From the NCBI RefSeq assembly GCF_022605725.1, contig NC_065550.1, positions 1,922,001-1,986,000 on the forward strand: a stretch of 64,000 nt of DNA, written 5' to 3'. Positions 31,608-42,133 of this stretch are shown here, one piece after another. Position numbers and translations under genes: made by a program. This stretch comes from Anthonomus grandis grandis (taxonomy: Eukaryota; Arthropoda; Insecta; Coleoptera; Curculionidae). Under the pieces are notes generated by a model. The model saw only the letters and a program-made list of their open reading frames with translations, had not been told where the DNA came from and ran no database searches. Numbering within the stretch: position 1 is the stretch's first letter; the number at the start of each line of letters is the position of its first letter.

Positions 31608-33560
31608 TTAAATTAAATTAAATAACAGGTTCGAGCCCTGTGGCACACCCGACGTTACGTTAAAAAGTTTCGATTTAAAGCCCTCATATTCAACATAATG
31701 AGATCTACCAATCAAGTAGGAATGAAATAAATTAAATAATCTCCCTGAAAAACCATACTGAGTTAATTTATGCAGCAAAATATAGTGATCTATCCGATCA
31801 AAGGCTTTTTGGAAGTCGGTATAAATAACATCGACTTGAGTATTAACATCAAGTGATTCACAGATGTGGCTAGACAGACAGGATAAGTTAGTAACACAAG
31901 ATCGCCCGCTAAAAAATCCATGCTGGTCTACAGAGATGAGTTCTTTTGCGTGACTAAATAGCGACCGATTCAGGATAATTTCGAAAATTTTTGAGAAGTT
32001 ACAGAGTAATGAGATTGGCCTGTAGTTCACGATTTGATCAGAGTCCCCAGCTTTTAAAATAGGTATTATTTTAGCAGTCTTCCAAATTTCAGGGATTTGT
32101 TCTGTTGACAGTATTAAGTTGAAAATGTATGTCAGCGGATCAGCCAGGACACCAATGCAATCTTTAACCAAGAAGCTAGGCACACCGTCTATACCAGATG
32201 TTAACTTATTTTTGAGTTTTTTACTGGCCAAAATAATCTGAGAAGCATCAACGTTGGAAATGTCAAAGTGGGGCACATTATCAGACGTCGACGAATGGTT
32301 AATGAAATTTGATTGTATAAATGCCTCACCAAAGAACAGTGCAAAAGCATCAACTATGTCTTGTGGGTCTTTAATTACCACGTCATCGGGTAGCCTGATC
32401 ATACCAGGAATCCTGGTGCCAGCCTTCTTAGAACCAATAAAATTCCAAAAGCTAGATGAGTCCAAAGAAATATTCCTTTCGGTGTTTGATATATACAACT
32501 TATATTCATTGCGTATTTGTAGTTTGATAAGGCGTCTAAGAGAATGGAATTTATTTTGAAAGAATGGAGAATTGTACATTTTAAATTCCTTGAAAGCCTT
32601 TTCTTTCCTATAAATGTTCCTAATCAATTCTCGAGAATAATAATTTGGAAATCTTCTTTTACGTTGCTGCTTAAGAGGAATGTGTGCGGCAAATATGCCA
32701 TTCAATATATCATATAGGGCTCCACATGCATCATTAACGTTAGAGGATAAATACACAGTAGACCAGTCAGCTTCAAGGATCGAGTCATAAAGGAGATGGA
32801 AGTTGGCCTTTCTAAAATTAAAAGAATGAAATAAGTTTTTATTAAGCTGAAAATTATGGACACGTTGGCCTGAGACGGTAAAATCAATTTCCAGTGCAGG
32901 GTGATGCAAATCCTCCAAGACAAAAGGCACATCACTACGCGAAACAGTACAGGTGAGGTTAGATAAAACAAGATCCAATAGTCTGTTATTATAGTTTAGG
33001 ATGTGATTACACTGAACAAGATTAAAAGTGTTAGCAAAATTATTCACAGCAATAGACTTTTGACTAACATGATTACCTGTAGGTGAGTTAATAGAGAAAT
33101 CAGACACATTAAAATCGCCCACTATTATTACATTATGGTTTAGCTTTGATATTAAAAGTGTAAACTGATTACAGATGTGATAGATGGTGGGATGTACAAA
33201 ACAATCATGTAAAATATCTGTAACCTAATAGTAAATTTACAGCCAACAACATCGATAGAGGGCGCAATACTGTTGCAAAAATCAGACAAACTAATTTTTT
33301 CAGACACAATGTTTTTAGAAACTCCACAGAGAACTCCGCCACCTCGTGTGGCAATTACGGATTCAAATTTTCGGTCCGACCGGTAAACATCATAAGTCTT
33401 TGGAAATATTTCACCACTAGATATCTCTGGCCTCAACCATGTCTCGGTGATGCATATGGTGTGAAAATCCTGAGCAATGGTGGCAAGAAAAAAAGTCTCG
33501 GTTTTAGTGTTAAGACCACGAACATTTTGATAAAAACAAGTTAAGTAGGCATCACTAGCA
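31608..33560 (-). pseudogene. LINE ORF2: endonuclease and partial reverse transcriptase
   Basis: The AP-type endonuclease begins near 33560 (FYQNVRGLN and ITETWL-like text, then IPPSIT at about 33170). A frameshift near 33150-33200 leads to GDFNVSDFS, the endonuclease Asp/Asn motif, at 33122. A 504-codon frame continues through LLDLVLSN and HPALEIDF. RT starts with ILKAGDSDQIVNYRPISLL (about 32090-32035) and has TDFQKAFDRIDHYILLHKL (motif A, about 31820) and SGVPQGSN (motif B, about 31640). Motif C (YADD) is absent because of the 3' deletion, so it cannot polymerise. It nicks DNA and primes on the target in intact relatives. Confidence 0.85.
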
Positions 33561-33589
33561 TGTGAAAATAAAGGCGAATCTAGTTTTTT

Positions 33590-34415
33590 GCTACAATTCT
33601 GGGGGAACCATTGATGTATCTTATATAAAAAATATTTTCTCCTTCCTCTTTGCGTCGCTTTAACTCCGATCTGGCTGCCATAAGCTCATTGCGCTGCCGA
33701 GGCGTCATGTCTGTCTCGATGAAGAATTTACCGACAGTCTTCAATTTGTTCTTCAAAACAAGCCTACATCGTCTGTACCACCAAGGATCACCCTAACAGC
33801 CTGCCGCCCATTACGATTCGGCTTCCCAAATTTACTAACAGCCAGCACATTGACGGTAGTTTCGCACAGGTCAGTCAGCAGCTTCTTAGTCTGGACAACA
33901 TCAGCTCTGCCTTCTTTCAAATCAAAGTTAAAAAGTATAATGTTGTTGGCCCTTTTCTGGCGCTCATGCAGCTCACTTAGGATGGCTTCGTCGATTGGCG
34001 CGGGCGTGACACTCGTGCTAGGAGCGGAAATAGGCGTAGTAGATGCCCGACAGCTGTAATCTGCTGAGAGAGCAGGCAAGTTATGCAGGGTTTCTTCAAG
34101 TACAACAATACGTTGCTCCAATGTGACAGTTCTCTCGATGGATTCTGAGTTGTAGTTGTGCATAGTGGTTTCCAAATCATTTATTCTTTTTATTAACTTC
34201 GGAATATTAAATAAACCTTCCCTGCAGAGGGGACAAGCAAATGGCATCATTCTCGAAACCATGACAATAACTCTAATTTCACTGGAGGATATGCTACCAC
34301 ATTCTCTGCAAATAACTTTCTTGCAGAAATCGCATGGATACCCAAAAAGTTCATTTTTGATTTCCCTGAATGAGCAATTCTTACTGCACATATAACAAAC
34401 CCCACTACCAGACAT
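33590..34415 (-). pseudogene. LINE ORF1 with Cys-rich PHD/RING-like finger
   Basis: Starts MSGSGVCYMCSKNCSF. Cysteine pairs at CYMC, CDFCKKVICREC and ACPLC (residues about 7-63) form a PHD/RING-like finger. A coiled-coil-like stretch follows (about residues 75-115), then an RRM-like part (NNIILFNFDLKEG, about 158-170). The frame breaks at about 33755 (GGTDDVGLF-stop), but the adjacent frame continues (VGKFFIETDMTPRQRNELMA) to PRIVAKN-stop near 33588. ORF1 proteins of this kind coat LINE RNA. One frameshift is the only clear defect. Confidence 0.8.
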
Positions 34416-34479
34416 TTTTAATAAACTTGAATTATCGATATTACCAGCCCAGCTCCACTTGAAGATTGACAGATGATTT

Positions 34480-34920
34480 TATTGACAGAAGATTTTATGG
34501 ATTTTTAGTAATAGAAGAAGTCAACTATGGGGCTCGGGGTCAAAGGCTTTTTTATAGTCTATATAAGCCATAAAAAGATTTCTATTCCACGCTTGACTAT
34601 GTATCGCAGAGTCAATGATCTGTTACTTTTTGCACCTATCCTTGTACACCCCTTTTGCTTATCTGCAATAATTTGGTTGTATTCGCAATGTTCGTAGATC
34701 CTCTGGGCACATACACAAAGTAAGAATTTTAGACATTTTTGTTAAGCAGGAAATTGGCGGTTATTTGCGGGATTCTGTTTATTAAGATCGTCTTTCGGAA
34801 GCAGATAAGTTGAACCTTATGTAAAAATGAAGGGCATTAACTGAAGATTAATCAATATATCATTAAGAAACTTGTTAGTTGGTCGTGTGTACATCCTAGC
34901 TTCTTTATCTAAAAATTGTG
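34480..34920 (-). pseudogene. Different LINE RT fragment (motif A region)
   Basis: Minus-strand frame: GSTYLLPKDDLNKQNPANNR (about 34800), RIYEHCEYNQIIADKQKGC (about 34690), IDSAIHSQAWNRNLFMAYID (about 34610-34555) and YKKAFDPEPHS (about 34540). The palm motif A (AYIDYKKAFD) is intact. The wording differs from the RTE-like element at 30483-31150, which has its own motif A, so I keep them separate. It resembles RT lineages using a restriction-like endonuclease, but assignment is tentative. It ends where the two-ORF LINE begins. Confidence 0.6.
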
Positions 34921-36276
34921 TAAACTAAATAAATTGTTAATATTGTTATTATTATTATTATTTTTTATATAGTTAGAAAATTAACCAGAGTAAGTGAAAA
35001 TAATATATGAATTTCTAATATAAAACTTTTATTCTCTCTGCGCCTATGATAAGCGTTTATATTCAGACCAGCACCCCCAATATGTTGAACAAACATTTTT
35101 GCAGAATAAAAAATAGCATTTTTTTAAATCGCATGTGAATTGATTGATTTCTATTTGACAAAGGGATATTTCAATTGAGATTTTTTTTTGGTGAGTTTTT
35201 AGCTGATGTATTGTGAAATCGTTTGGACAAAATACAGTTTATTTTTTTTTGCTTATAGCTGTTTACTATTATAAAATGAAATAAAATTGTGGGCAAAATT
35301 TGTTTATATTCGAAACAGTTTTTTTTTCTAAATGAAAAAAGACCACTCAGTATGGAGTTAAATGGAATAAATAAGTGGATTTAATCAATTCTGCTGCTTT
35401 AGTTTTAAAAATAAATTAAATAAAATTGATTACCCTGACCCAAACAAGTCGTGAAATATAAGTGTTAATAAGTAAAATCTGTCGTGACGAATTCATAATG
35501 AGTTACTTATTTTATTGGATATTACGTCACTTATAGCAAAAATTAATTTAGAAATTTCTAACTTCCACGTTCAAAAGAAGAAGAAAATAGACTTATTCAC
35601 GTCTTTAAAAGAAATATGAACTCAAATTTATAATGATACCGTTCGATATACTTAATTTAATTTAAGGTTAATAGGTTTTAAATACAATAATTTACTTGAG
35701 GTATAATAGATTTTTTATATACCTAGGAGCTGAGGTTTAATTTATTAAACCCTGAGTTCGTTTCTTCTTTTCAATATCCTACCTGACTTTGTTATGAATA
35801 AAAAATTGAAAGACAAATTTATAATTTACTTAAAAAGCATAAAAACCAATTTTCTGATATTGATAGATTTGAATTAACTCTACATAATAGTAAAACATCA
35901 CATTTTTATGGCTTAGCAAAAAGACGCTACCGAGAACAATTCTTAATTATGTCTAGTATATAATTTATCATTAATCAAAAAAAGAATAATATTATTAGGT
36001 TTTTTACTTGACGCACAATAACATCACGTTTGCTTTCTTCTTTAATTAGAAGAGCTACATATTATGCTAAGTAAATGTTTGACGTCTATATTAACTAATT
36101 AACGCTTGACTCTCACATGTAATTCTCTAAATACATATTATTCCATATTAGCAGGTTGTATTTGTCCTGCAAAGCTATTTGTGCCTAAGAATATTCTTAG
36201 ATTTAACAAATATCCATCAATATACCATTTAAATCTAAACTTTTTAAATTTTGGAAGTAGATCATCATATTGATAT
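34921..36276. other. AT-rich stretch with ATT microsatellite and a possible Penelope scrap
   Basis: (ATT)n at about 34941-34962. The plus frame at about 35805-35960 reads KHKNQFSDIDRFELTLHN then KTSHFYGLAKRRYREQFL, which recalls the FYGLPK-HK motif of Penelope-like RTs. The rest is AT-rich spacer. Confidence 0.35.
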
Positions 36277-36772
36277 TATTATGAAAATGTAAATACGTTA
36301 ATTATTCTGCTAGTTTTTGTACAATTTTATTAGTATTCTGTAGTTAAAGTTGATTCGTAGGGTTTCTTTAGGGTTCTACTTACGTTTGGTTTATTATTTT
36401 CATCTAAATTGTTTAGTTTTTAAGTAGTTCATCTTGTTCGAGAGCCCCATTTTGGCCCCAATTTAGGTTATTTAGGTTATATTATTGTAAATCCCTGTAG
36501 TTCTAATTTTATAGAATTTGTATACTTGCTTGCTTTGACTGTCAGTATTCTCCTAAAATTATTGGTCTCTTTGGGCAAAAACAATGAAGATAATTCTAAA
36601 TATTTCGAAACTGTTCCATCGGGTTTTAAAAAGGACGCGCTTCGTGACAATTCAGTCAGTTTTAATTGTTTAGTCAATTTTTTACCTTGGAAACAATTAA
36701 ACGACAGTCAAGGCGAGTTAGGTTAGTGCTTTTGACGTTGACAATAAAAGTGTGTTCCCGAATTTCGTTACA
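36277..36772 (+). repeat. Gypsy 5' LTR
   Basis: 496 bp. Contains a GACAATAAAAG polyadenylation-like word near its 3' end and a short tandem TTTAGGTTATTTAGGTTA. Same length as the 3' copy. Confidence 0.95.
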
Positions 36773-36816
36773 ATTGGTGTCAGAAGTAAAGGATATTTGG
36801 AAGCTCATTTTAGTGG

Positions 36817-38025
36817 ATGCCTTTAACAAGAAGTCAGGCCAAGATGGAGACCGAGAAATTGATGGAGCTGCTATTAAGGAAGTTTGAAGAGCAAAAAGTA
36901 GAAAAAGAAGAACGAGACCGTAAACAGAAGGTAGAACAAGAAAAACGAGACCGCAAACAAGAAGAGCGAGACAAGAAACAGGAAGATTTACTAAAGACAA
37001 TTAAATCTGACCTGAAGAAGGAAAATGAAGACCTGATAAGGACCATGAAAGATGACCTAAAGAAAGAAAATAAAGACCTGATTCGAACCATGAAAGATGA
37101 CTTACTTAACTTAAAAGATAATCTTAAAAAGGAGCAGGAGGAATGAGACAGAAAACAAGAGGAACGAGTTTTACAACTTAAAGAAGATCTGGAGAAGAAT
37201 CAGAAACAATTAATGACTAACTTCGAAGCAACGGTAGAAGAAGAATTGGGGCAAGTACAAATAAAGATCCAAGAACTAGAGATGAAAGTAAAACGGACTC
37301 CTCTTCATCCCGATCCTGGAATGCAAACAATGATGAAAGTAAAGCCACCAAAATTCGACGGCAAAGAAGCATGGAGTACCTATTTAAATCAATTTGAGGC
37401 CGCTGCTAGGGGAAATCGCTGGGATAACGAAGAAAAGGCAATCAATCTTAAGCTAAGCCTTAGAGGAGAAGCTACAGAAATATTAAGAATGGTGCCATCT
37501 GAGGATCAGCTAAATTTCAACGTACTGGTGCGTACCTTAGAGATGAGATACGGTGAAGCCCATCTACAACAAGTGTACCAGGCTCAATTGAAATCTAGAA
37601 GACAACAACCCGAGGAAGGACTCCAACAGTTTGAGGCCGATGTTGCTCGATTAGTAAATCTGGCTTACCCTTCAGCCCCAACAGAGTTCCGAGAACAAAT
37701 TTCTATAAATTGTTTTATTGACGGAGTTCGAGATCTAGATACTAACCACGCTCTAAGGATGGCTCATCATAAAAGTATATCAGAAGCTTTGGCCCATGGA
37801 CTAGAGTATGAGGCAGCTTTTCAAGCAACTAGAAGGCAGACACGAATAAGACAAATCAGAACTTCGGAAAGTGATCTCGAAGACCGCCTAAAGAAGATTG
37901 AATTATTATTAGCGAGGAAACCTAAAAGACCATTGCAATGCTGGAATTGCAATGAGGAGGGGCACCTTAAACGTCAATGCCCCAAGCCTTTAAGCGATCC
38001 AAGGAACCAGGAAAACTTCATATAG
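36817..38025 (+). pseudogene. gag: Gypsy gag
   Basis: Starts MPLTRSQAKMETEKLMELLL. Residues about 20-130 are a highly charged K/E/D repeat region (DLKKENEDLIRTMKDD repeated), a predicted coiled coil. The capsid-like domain begins at KVKPPKFDGKEAWSTYLNQF (about 37338) and runs to about 37840. A CCHC zinc knuckle CWNCNEEGHLKRQC lies at 37939-37980 for RNA packaging. A TGA at 37144 interrupts it, otherwise the frame is open to the TAG at 38023. Pol starts in the -1 frame and overlaps by about 50 bp, so expression by -1 frameshifting is likely in an intact copy. Confidence 0.9.
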
Positions 38026-38963
38026 TCAGCTTTATGGGGTGCAAGCTGGGTGGGTGCTACCAAGCCCCACGTATCAGACTAAACAGGCTGCCACATCCTG
38101 GAGATAGCTTGGTAGTACCGGGAAAAATATGCGGCCGTGAATGTGAGATGGTAGTGGATACAGGATCAAGTCATACTATCGTGAAGCCGAACATCGTAGC
38201 ACACTGTAGGCTTTCAGCACCACCCAATTTAATTCTGAAGTCTGCAAATGGAAAAAGGATCCCGATTCTTGGATTGCATGAAGCTACAGTTACAATTGGC
38301 TTAACAACATTCCAACAGCCAGTACTAGTGGCAGAAATCATGGATGATGTCATATTGGGATTAGATGTTATGAATGCTCAGCAGTTTAAAATGGATGTAT
38401 ATAACCGGATATTGACGACGAGAAATGAAGAGATTTTTATGCACCACCTACATGAAGATAAAGTAAATACCAGAGTCGTTAAGTTATTTAAGGATGTTAC
38501 TATACCAGGAAATTCAGAGGTGGTGGTTAATGCTACAACTGGAGGAAAAGAGGGAGAAACTGTTTTGATTGAGCCCATGGAAAACTGCAGACTATATGGT
38601 CAAGGAATTTTTCCAGCCAAGACATTATCTACGCAGAAGAAATCTACTCTTTTGGTTCGAATGGTAAATTTAAAAGGATATGATCAACACCTGAAACAAG
38701 GAGAGAACATTGGCGTGTGCTCTAAAGTAGTGGCAATCATGAAAAATGCTGATAGAAGTCGTTATTCAAACAGACCTTTTCCTGTATGTTTACAAAACCT
38801 ATTTGAAGAATCTTCTGCCAATTTAACCATGGACCACTGTAGTAAATTGCGACGTCTTCTTGAAGAAAATCAAGATGTATTTTTCTTGCACGATAAAGAC
38901 CTGGGAAGAACTGATTTGGTGCAGCATCGAATTAATACTGGAGACAATGCTCCGATTAAATAA
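37977..38963 (+). pseudogene. pol: Gypsy pol: protease
   Basis: In the -1 frame relative to gag. The aspartic protease active site MVVDTGSSHTIV lies at about 38149-38184, and the ILGLDVMNAQ flap/C-terminal motif at about 38350-38380, followed by a linker into RT. No ATG is needed if it is made by frameshift; the open frame begins inside the gag end. Ends at a premature TAA (38961), immediately before APRRISIAKQGEV, the usual lead into RT. Confidence 0.9.
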
Positions 38964-40310
38964 GCACCTCGAAGAATTTCGATAGCTAAACAAGGAGAAG
39001 TTTCCTCAATGCTTCAAGAAATGAGGACACAAGGAGTCATAGAACCTTCTCAGAGTCCTTGGACATCTCCAATTGTGCTAGTGAAGAAAAAAGATGGATC
39101 CACTAGATTTTGTGTAGACTATCGGCGACTGAATGACATTACCAAGAAAGACAGTTATCCCCTTCCAAGAATTGACGACACCCTGGACACGCTATCAGGT
39201 TCACAATGGTTCTCAACACTCGATCTAAAGAGTGGATACTGGCAGGTAAAGATGCACCCAGAAGATAAGGAAAAGACCGCATTCTCGACTGGAACAGGAC
39301 TTTGGCAGTTTACAGTAATGCCCTTTGGACTTTGCAATGCTCCAGCTACCTTTGAGAGATTTATGAACACAGGTTTACGTGGAATGACTTGGGAATCATG
39401 TTTAGTTTATCTGGATGACGTTATCATACTGGGGAAAACATTTGAAGATCATTTGAAGAATATTCAAAAGGTATTTGTTAAACTGCGAGAGGCCAACCTA
39501 AAGCTAAGTCCTAAAAAATGTTGCTTATTTGAAAAAGAAGTTCGATACCTTGGCCATGTAATATCAGAAAAAGGTGTCAAGATTGATCCAGATAAAGTAG
39601 AGGCAATCGAAAATTGGTCACGACCCACTAACAAACACCAGTTAAGAAGCTTTCTGGGCCTTTGTACCTATTACAGAAGATTTGTAAGAAATTTCGCTAA
39701 TCTTGCAAAGCCTCTACATAAGCTCACGGAGGACAAAATGGTATTTAGTTGGTCAACAGACTGTGAAGAAGCATTTCAACGGTTAAAAAGAGCACTATGC
39801 ACATCTCCAATTTTAACATATCCGATTCCTGGACAAACTTTTATTTTGGATACCGATGCGAGTAATGTTGGAATTGGGGCCGTTCTATCACAAAAATATG
39901 AAGATGGTGAGCAAGTGATAGCTTATTTCAGCAAAACGTTATCGTAACCAGAAATAAACTATTGTGTCACCAGGTGAGAGCTATTAGCAGCAGTAAGAGC
40001 TATTGAACATTTCCATAAATATTTGTATGGTCAACGATTTATCCTTAGAACCGACCATGCTTCGTTGAAATGGCTGTTTCAGTTTAAAAACCCCGAAGGA
40101 CAAATAGCAAGGTGGCTTCAACGATTACAAGAGTATGACTTTACAATAGAACATAGGAAAGGCGCATTTTACCAAAATGCCGATGCTTTATCGAGAAGAC
40201 CCTGTATTGAAACATGTCAACATTGTTTTAAAAAGGAATCAAAACAGCATCCAGAGATATTTACTTGTAATCGTATTGGCCTTCACACTTCTAAGAGTGA
40301 GATGTAGCTA
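38964..40310 (+). pseudogene. pol: Gypsy pol: reverse transcriptase and RNase H
   Basis: RT motifs: SPIVLVKKKDGSTRFCVDYR (about 39068), STLDLKSGYWQVKM (motif A, 39215), MPFGLCNAPATFERFM (motif B, about 39320) and YLDDVII (motif C, 39408). Connection text RSFLGLCTYYRRFV follows. RNase H shows ILDTDASNVGIGAVLS (Asp at 39847) and LRTDHASLKWLF (about 40048), then NADALSRRP (40170). TAA at 39945, TGA at 39975 and TAG at 40305 interrupt it; catalytic residues themselves are unchanged. A frameshift lies between 40307 and 40451. Confidence 0.9.
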
Positions 40311-40450
40311 GTTTAATCCAAGATCAGTGTGATGAGCCAGTATTTGGTCTTATTTACGAACTGAAATCTCGAGAAATTTCAAAACCAGAATGGAAAGACA
40401 TTTCTGACAAATCTCCAGAACTTAAAGCTTATTGGTCTCAATGGAATTTA

Positions 40451-41626
40451 TTGGTTATAAAAGATGGATTGTTAAAAAGAGTCTGGGAGAGCGTAGATGG
40501 AAAAGAAAAGACATATCTGACAGTCTTCTCTCGAAAACGGATTCCGGAAGTTCTTGAAGCTGTTCATGGCGGTGTCGGCGGAGGACATTTTGGAGTTAGT
40601 AAGACCTTGGCAAAAGTGAGAGAACGGTTTTACTGGCTGAACAGTCATCAAGATGTTGAACGCTGGTGCCGATAGTGTGAGCAGTGTTCGTCAAGCAAGG
40701 GCCCAAGAACCCCGACAAGAGGAAAGATGATGCAGTATCTTGTTGGTGCACCCTTTGAACGAATTGCCATAGACGTAGCAGGACCCTTTCCTACTAGTAG
40801 CTCCGGAAACCGATATGGTCTTGTTGCTATGGATTACTTTAGTAAGTGGACCGAGGTTTATCCGATTCCAAACCAAGAAGCAACGACAGTAGCTGAAGTG
40901 CTGTTCCAGAACTGGATTTGTCGATTTGGTGTACCCAGAGAGATACATTCAGACCAAGGAAGGAAATTTGAGTCACAAATATTCCAACAAGTATGCCAGT
41001 TGCTGGGAATCAACAAGACCCGTACAACCCCACTACATCCTCAGTATGATGGAATGGTTGAAAGATTTAACCGCACATTTGAAACCTATTTGAGGATGGT
41101 GGTAAACTCTAAGCAAACCGACTGGGATACCTATATACAACCATTCCTATTGGCATATCGTTCTTCTATCCACAAGTCAACTGGAAAAAGCCCGGCAAAA
41201 GTTGTCTACGGTGATGAACTTCGTTTACCTTTGGACATTATTACTGGAAGACCCCATAAGTCTCAAACCCTTGAGGAGTACGTCGACCATTTACAAGAGC
41301 GTTTACAAATTGTTCACGAACAAGCACAGGATAAACTTCATCTAGAAAGTAACAGAATGAAATCACATTATGACATAAAGGCAAATTCTACCGGTTTTAA
41401 TCCTGGGGATAAAGTCTGGTTATACAATCCACGGAGGACGAAGAACAAGTCACCAAAGCTCCAGAAGGATTGGGAAGGTCCATTCAATGTGGTCACCAGA
41501 ATCAACGACGTGGTGTATCGTATCCAGCGACATCCGACAGCGAAGATGAAAATTGTAAACATCGTCCGGCTAGCGCCCTATCATGGCTCAGTTGGTCCCA
41601 TGTTTGATCGGGACGATCAAACTTGA
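40451..41626 (+). pseudogene. pol: Gypsy pol: integrase
   Basis: HHCC zinc region: AVHGGVGGGHFGVSKTLAKV with CEQCSSSKG after a TAG at 40673. The catalytic core has the first Asp in IAIDVAGPFP (about 40767), the second in HSDQGRKFES (codon 40952) and Glu in MVERFNRTFE (codon 41060), with 35 residues between the last two (DD35E spacing). The C-terminal GDKVWLYNPRR and SPKLQKDWEGPFNV region (about 41407-41495) is the usual GPY/F-type DNA-binding tail. No chromodomain or envelope frame follows before the purine tract. Confidence 0.9.
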
Positions 41627-41637
41627 GAGGGGAGCAG

Positions 41638-42133
41638 TATTATGAAAATGTAAATACGTTAATTATTCTGCTAGTTTTTATACAATTTTATTAGTATTCT
41701 GTAGTTAAAGTTGATTCGTAGGGTTTCTTTAGGGTTGTACTTACGTTTGGTTTATTATTTTCGTCTATATTGTTTAGTTTTTAAGTAGTTCATCTTGTTC
41801 TATAGCCCCATTTTGGCCTCAATTTAGGTTATTTAGGTTATATTATTGTAAATTTCTATAGTTCTAATTTTCTAGAATTTGTATACTTGCTTGCTTTGAC
41901 TGTCAGTATTCTCCTAAAATTATTGGTCTCTTTGGGCAAAAACAATGAAGATAATTCTAAATATTTCGAAACTGTTCCATCGGGTTTTAAAAAGGACGCG
42001 CTTCGTGACAATTCAGTCAGTTTTAATTGTTTAGTCAATTTTTTACCTTGGAAACAATTAAACGACAGTCAAGGCGACTTAGGTTAGTGCTTTTGACGTT
42101 GACAATAAAAGTATGTTCCCGAATTTCGTTACA
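41638..42133 (+). repeat. Gypsy 3' LTR
   Basis: 496 bp, matches the 5' copy with about 13 substitutions and no length change. Followed by the target copy ATAT. Confidence 0.95.

Larger units (their letters stand above)
31351..34445 (-). mobile_element. Two-ORF LINE (non-LTR retrotransposon), internally deleted
   Basis: Minus orientation: 5' end near 34445, ORF1 34415-33590, ORF2 33560-31608, then a 3' untranslated end reading GTTGGAAATAAAGG followed by a TTA microsatellite (complement of 31351-31371). GGAAATAAA plus a trinucleotide tail is a common LINE 3' end in insects. ORF2 breaks off after the GVPQG motif and runs straight into the 3' part, so the second half of RT is deleted. 5' is near complete, unusual for LINEs, which are mostly 5'-truncated. 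Confidence 0.8.
36277..42133 (+). mobile_element. Ty3/Gypsy LTR retrotransposon, complete structure
   Basis: Two 496-bp LTRs (36277-36772, 41638-42133) begin TATTATGAAAATG and end CCGAATTTCGTTACA. Flanks are ATAT on both sides, a 4-bp target duplication. The left LTR is followed by ATTGGTGTCAGAAG, a primer-binding-site-like sequence. The right LTR is preceded by the purine tract GAGAGGGGAGCAG. The LTRs differ at about 13 positions by my count (2.6%). Internal order is gag, protease, RT, RNase H, integrase, all on the plus strand. Stops at 37144, 38961, 39945, 39975, 40305 and 40673 make it non-autonomous now. Confidence 0.95.

Noticed and set aside
31625..31640. GGTTCGAGCCC, like a tRNA T-loop
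   Set aside because: It is part of the LINE coding sequence for the GVPQGSN motif on the minus strand; no acceptor or anticodon stem could be built around it.
34480..34920. Joining this RT piece with the RTE-like element at 27960-31150
   Set aside because: Both contain their own motif A and their wording differs, so they are more likely two LINE families side by side.
36477..36726. Open frames on both strands near 36.5 kb, repeated near 41.9 kb
   Set aside because: They lie in the two Gypsy LTRs and are non-coding repeats of one another.
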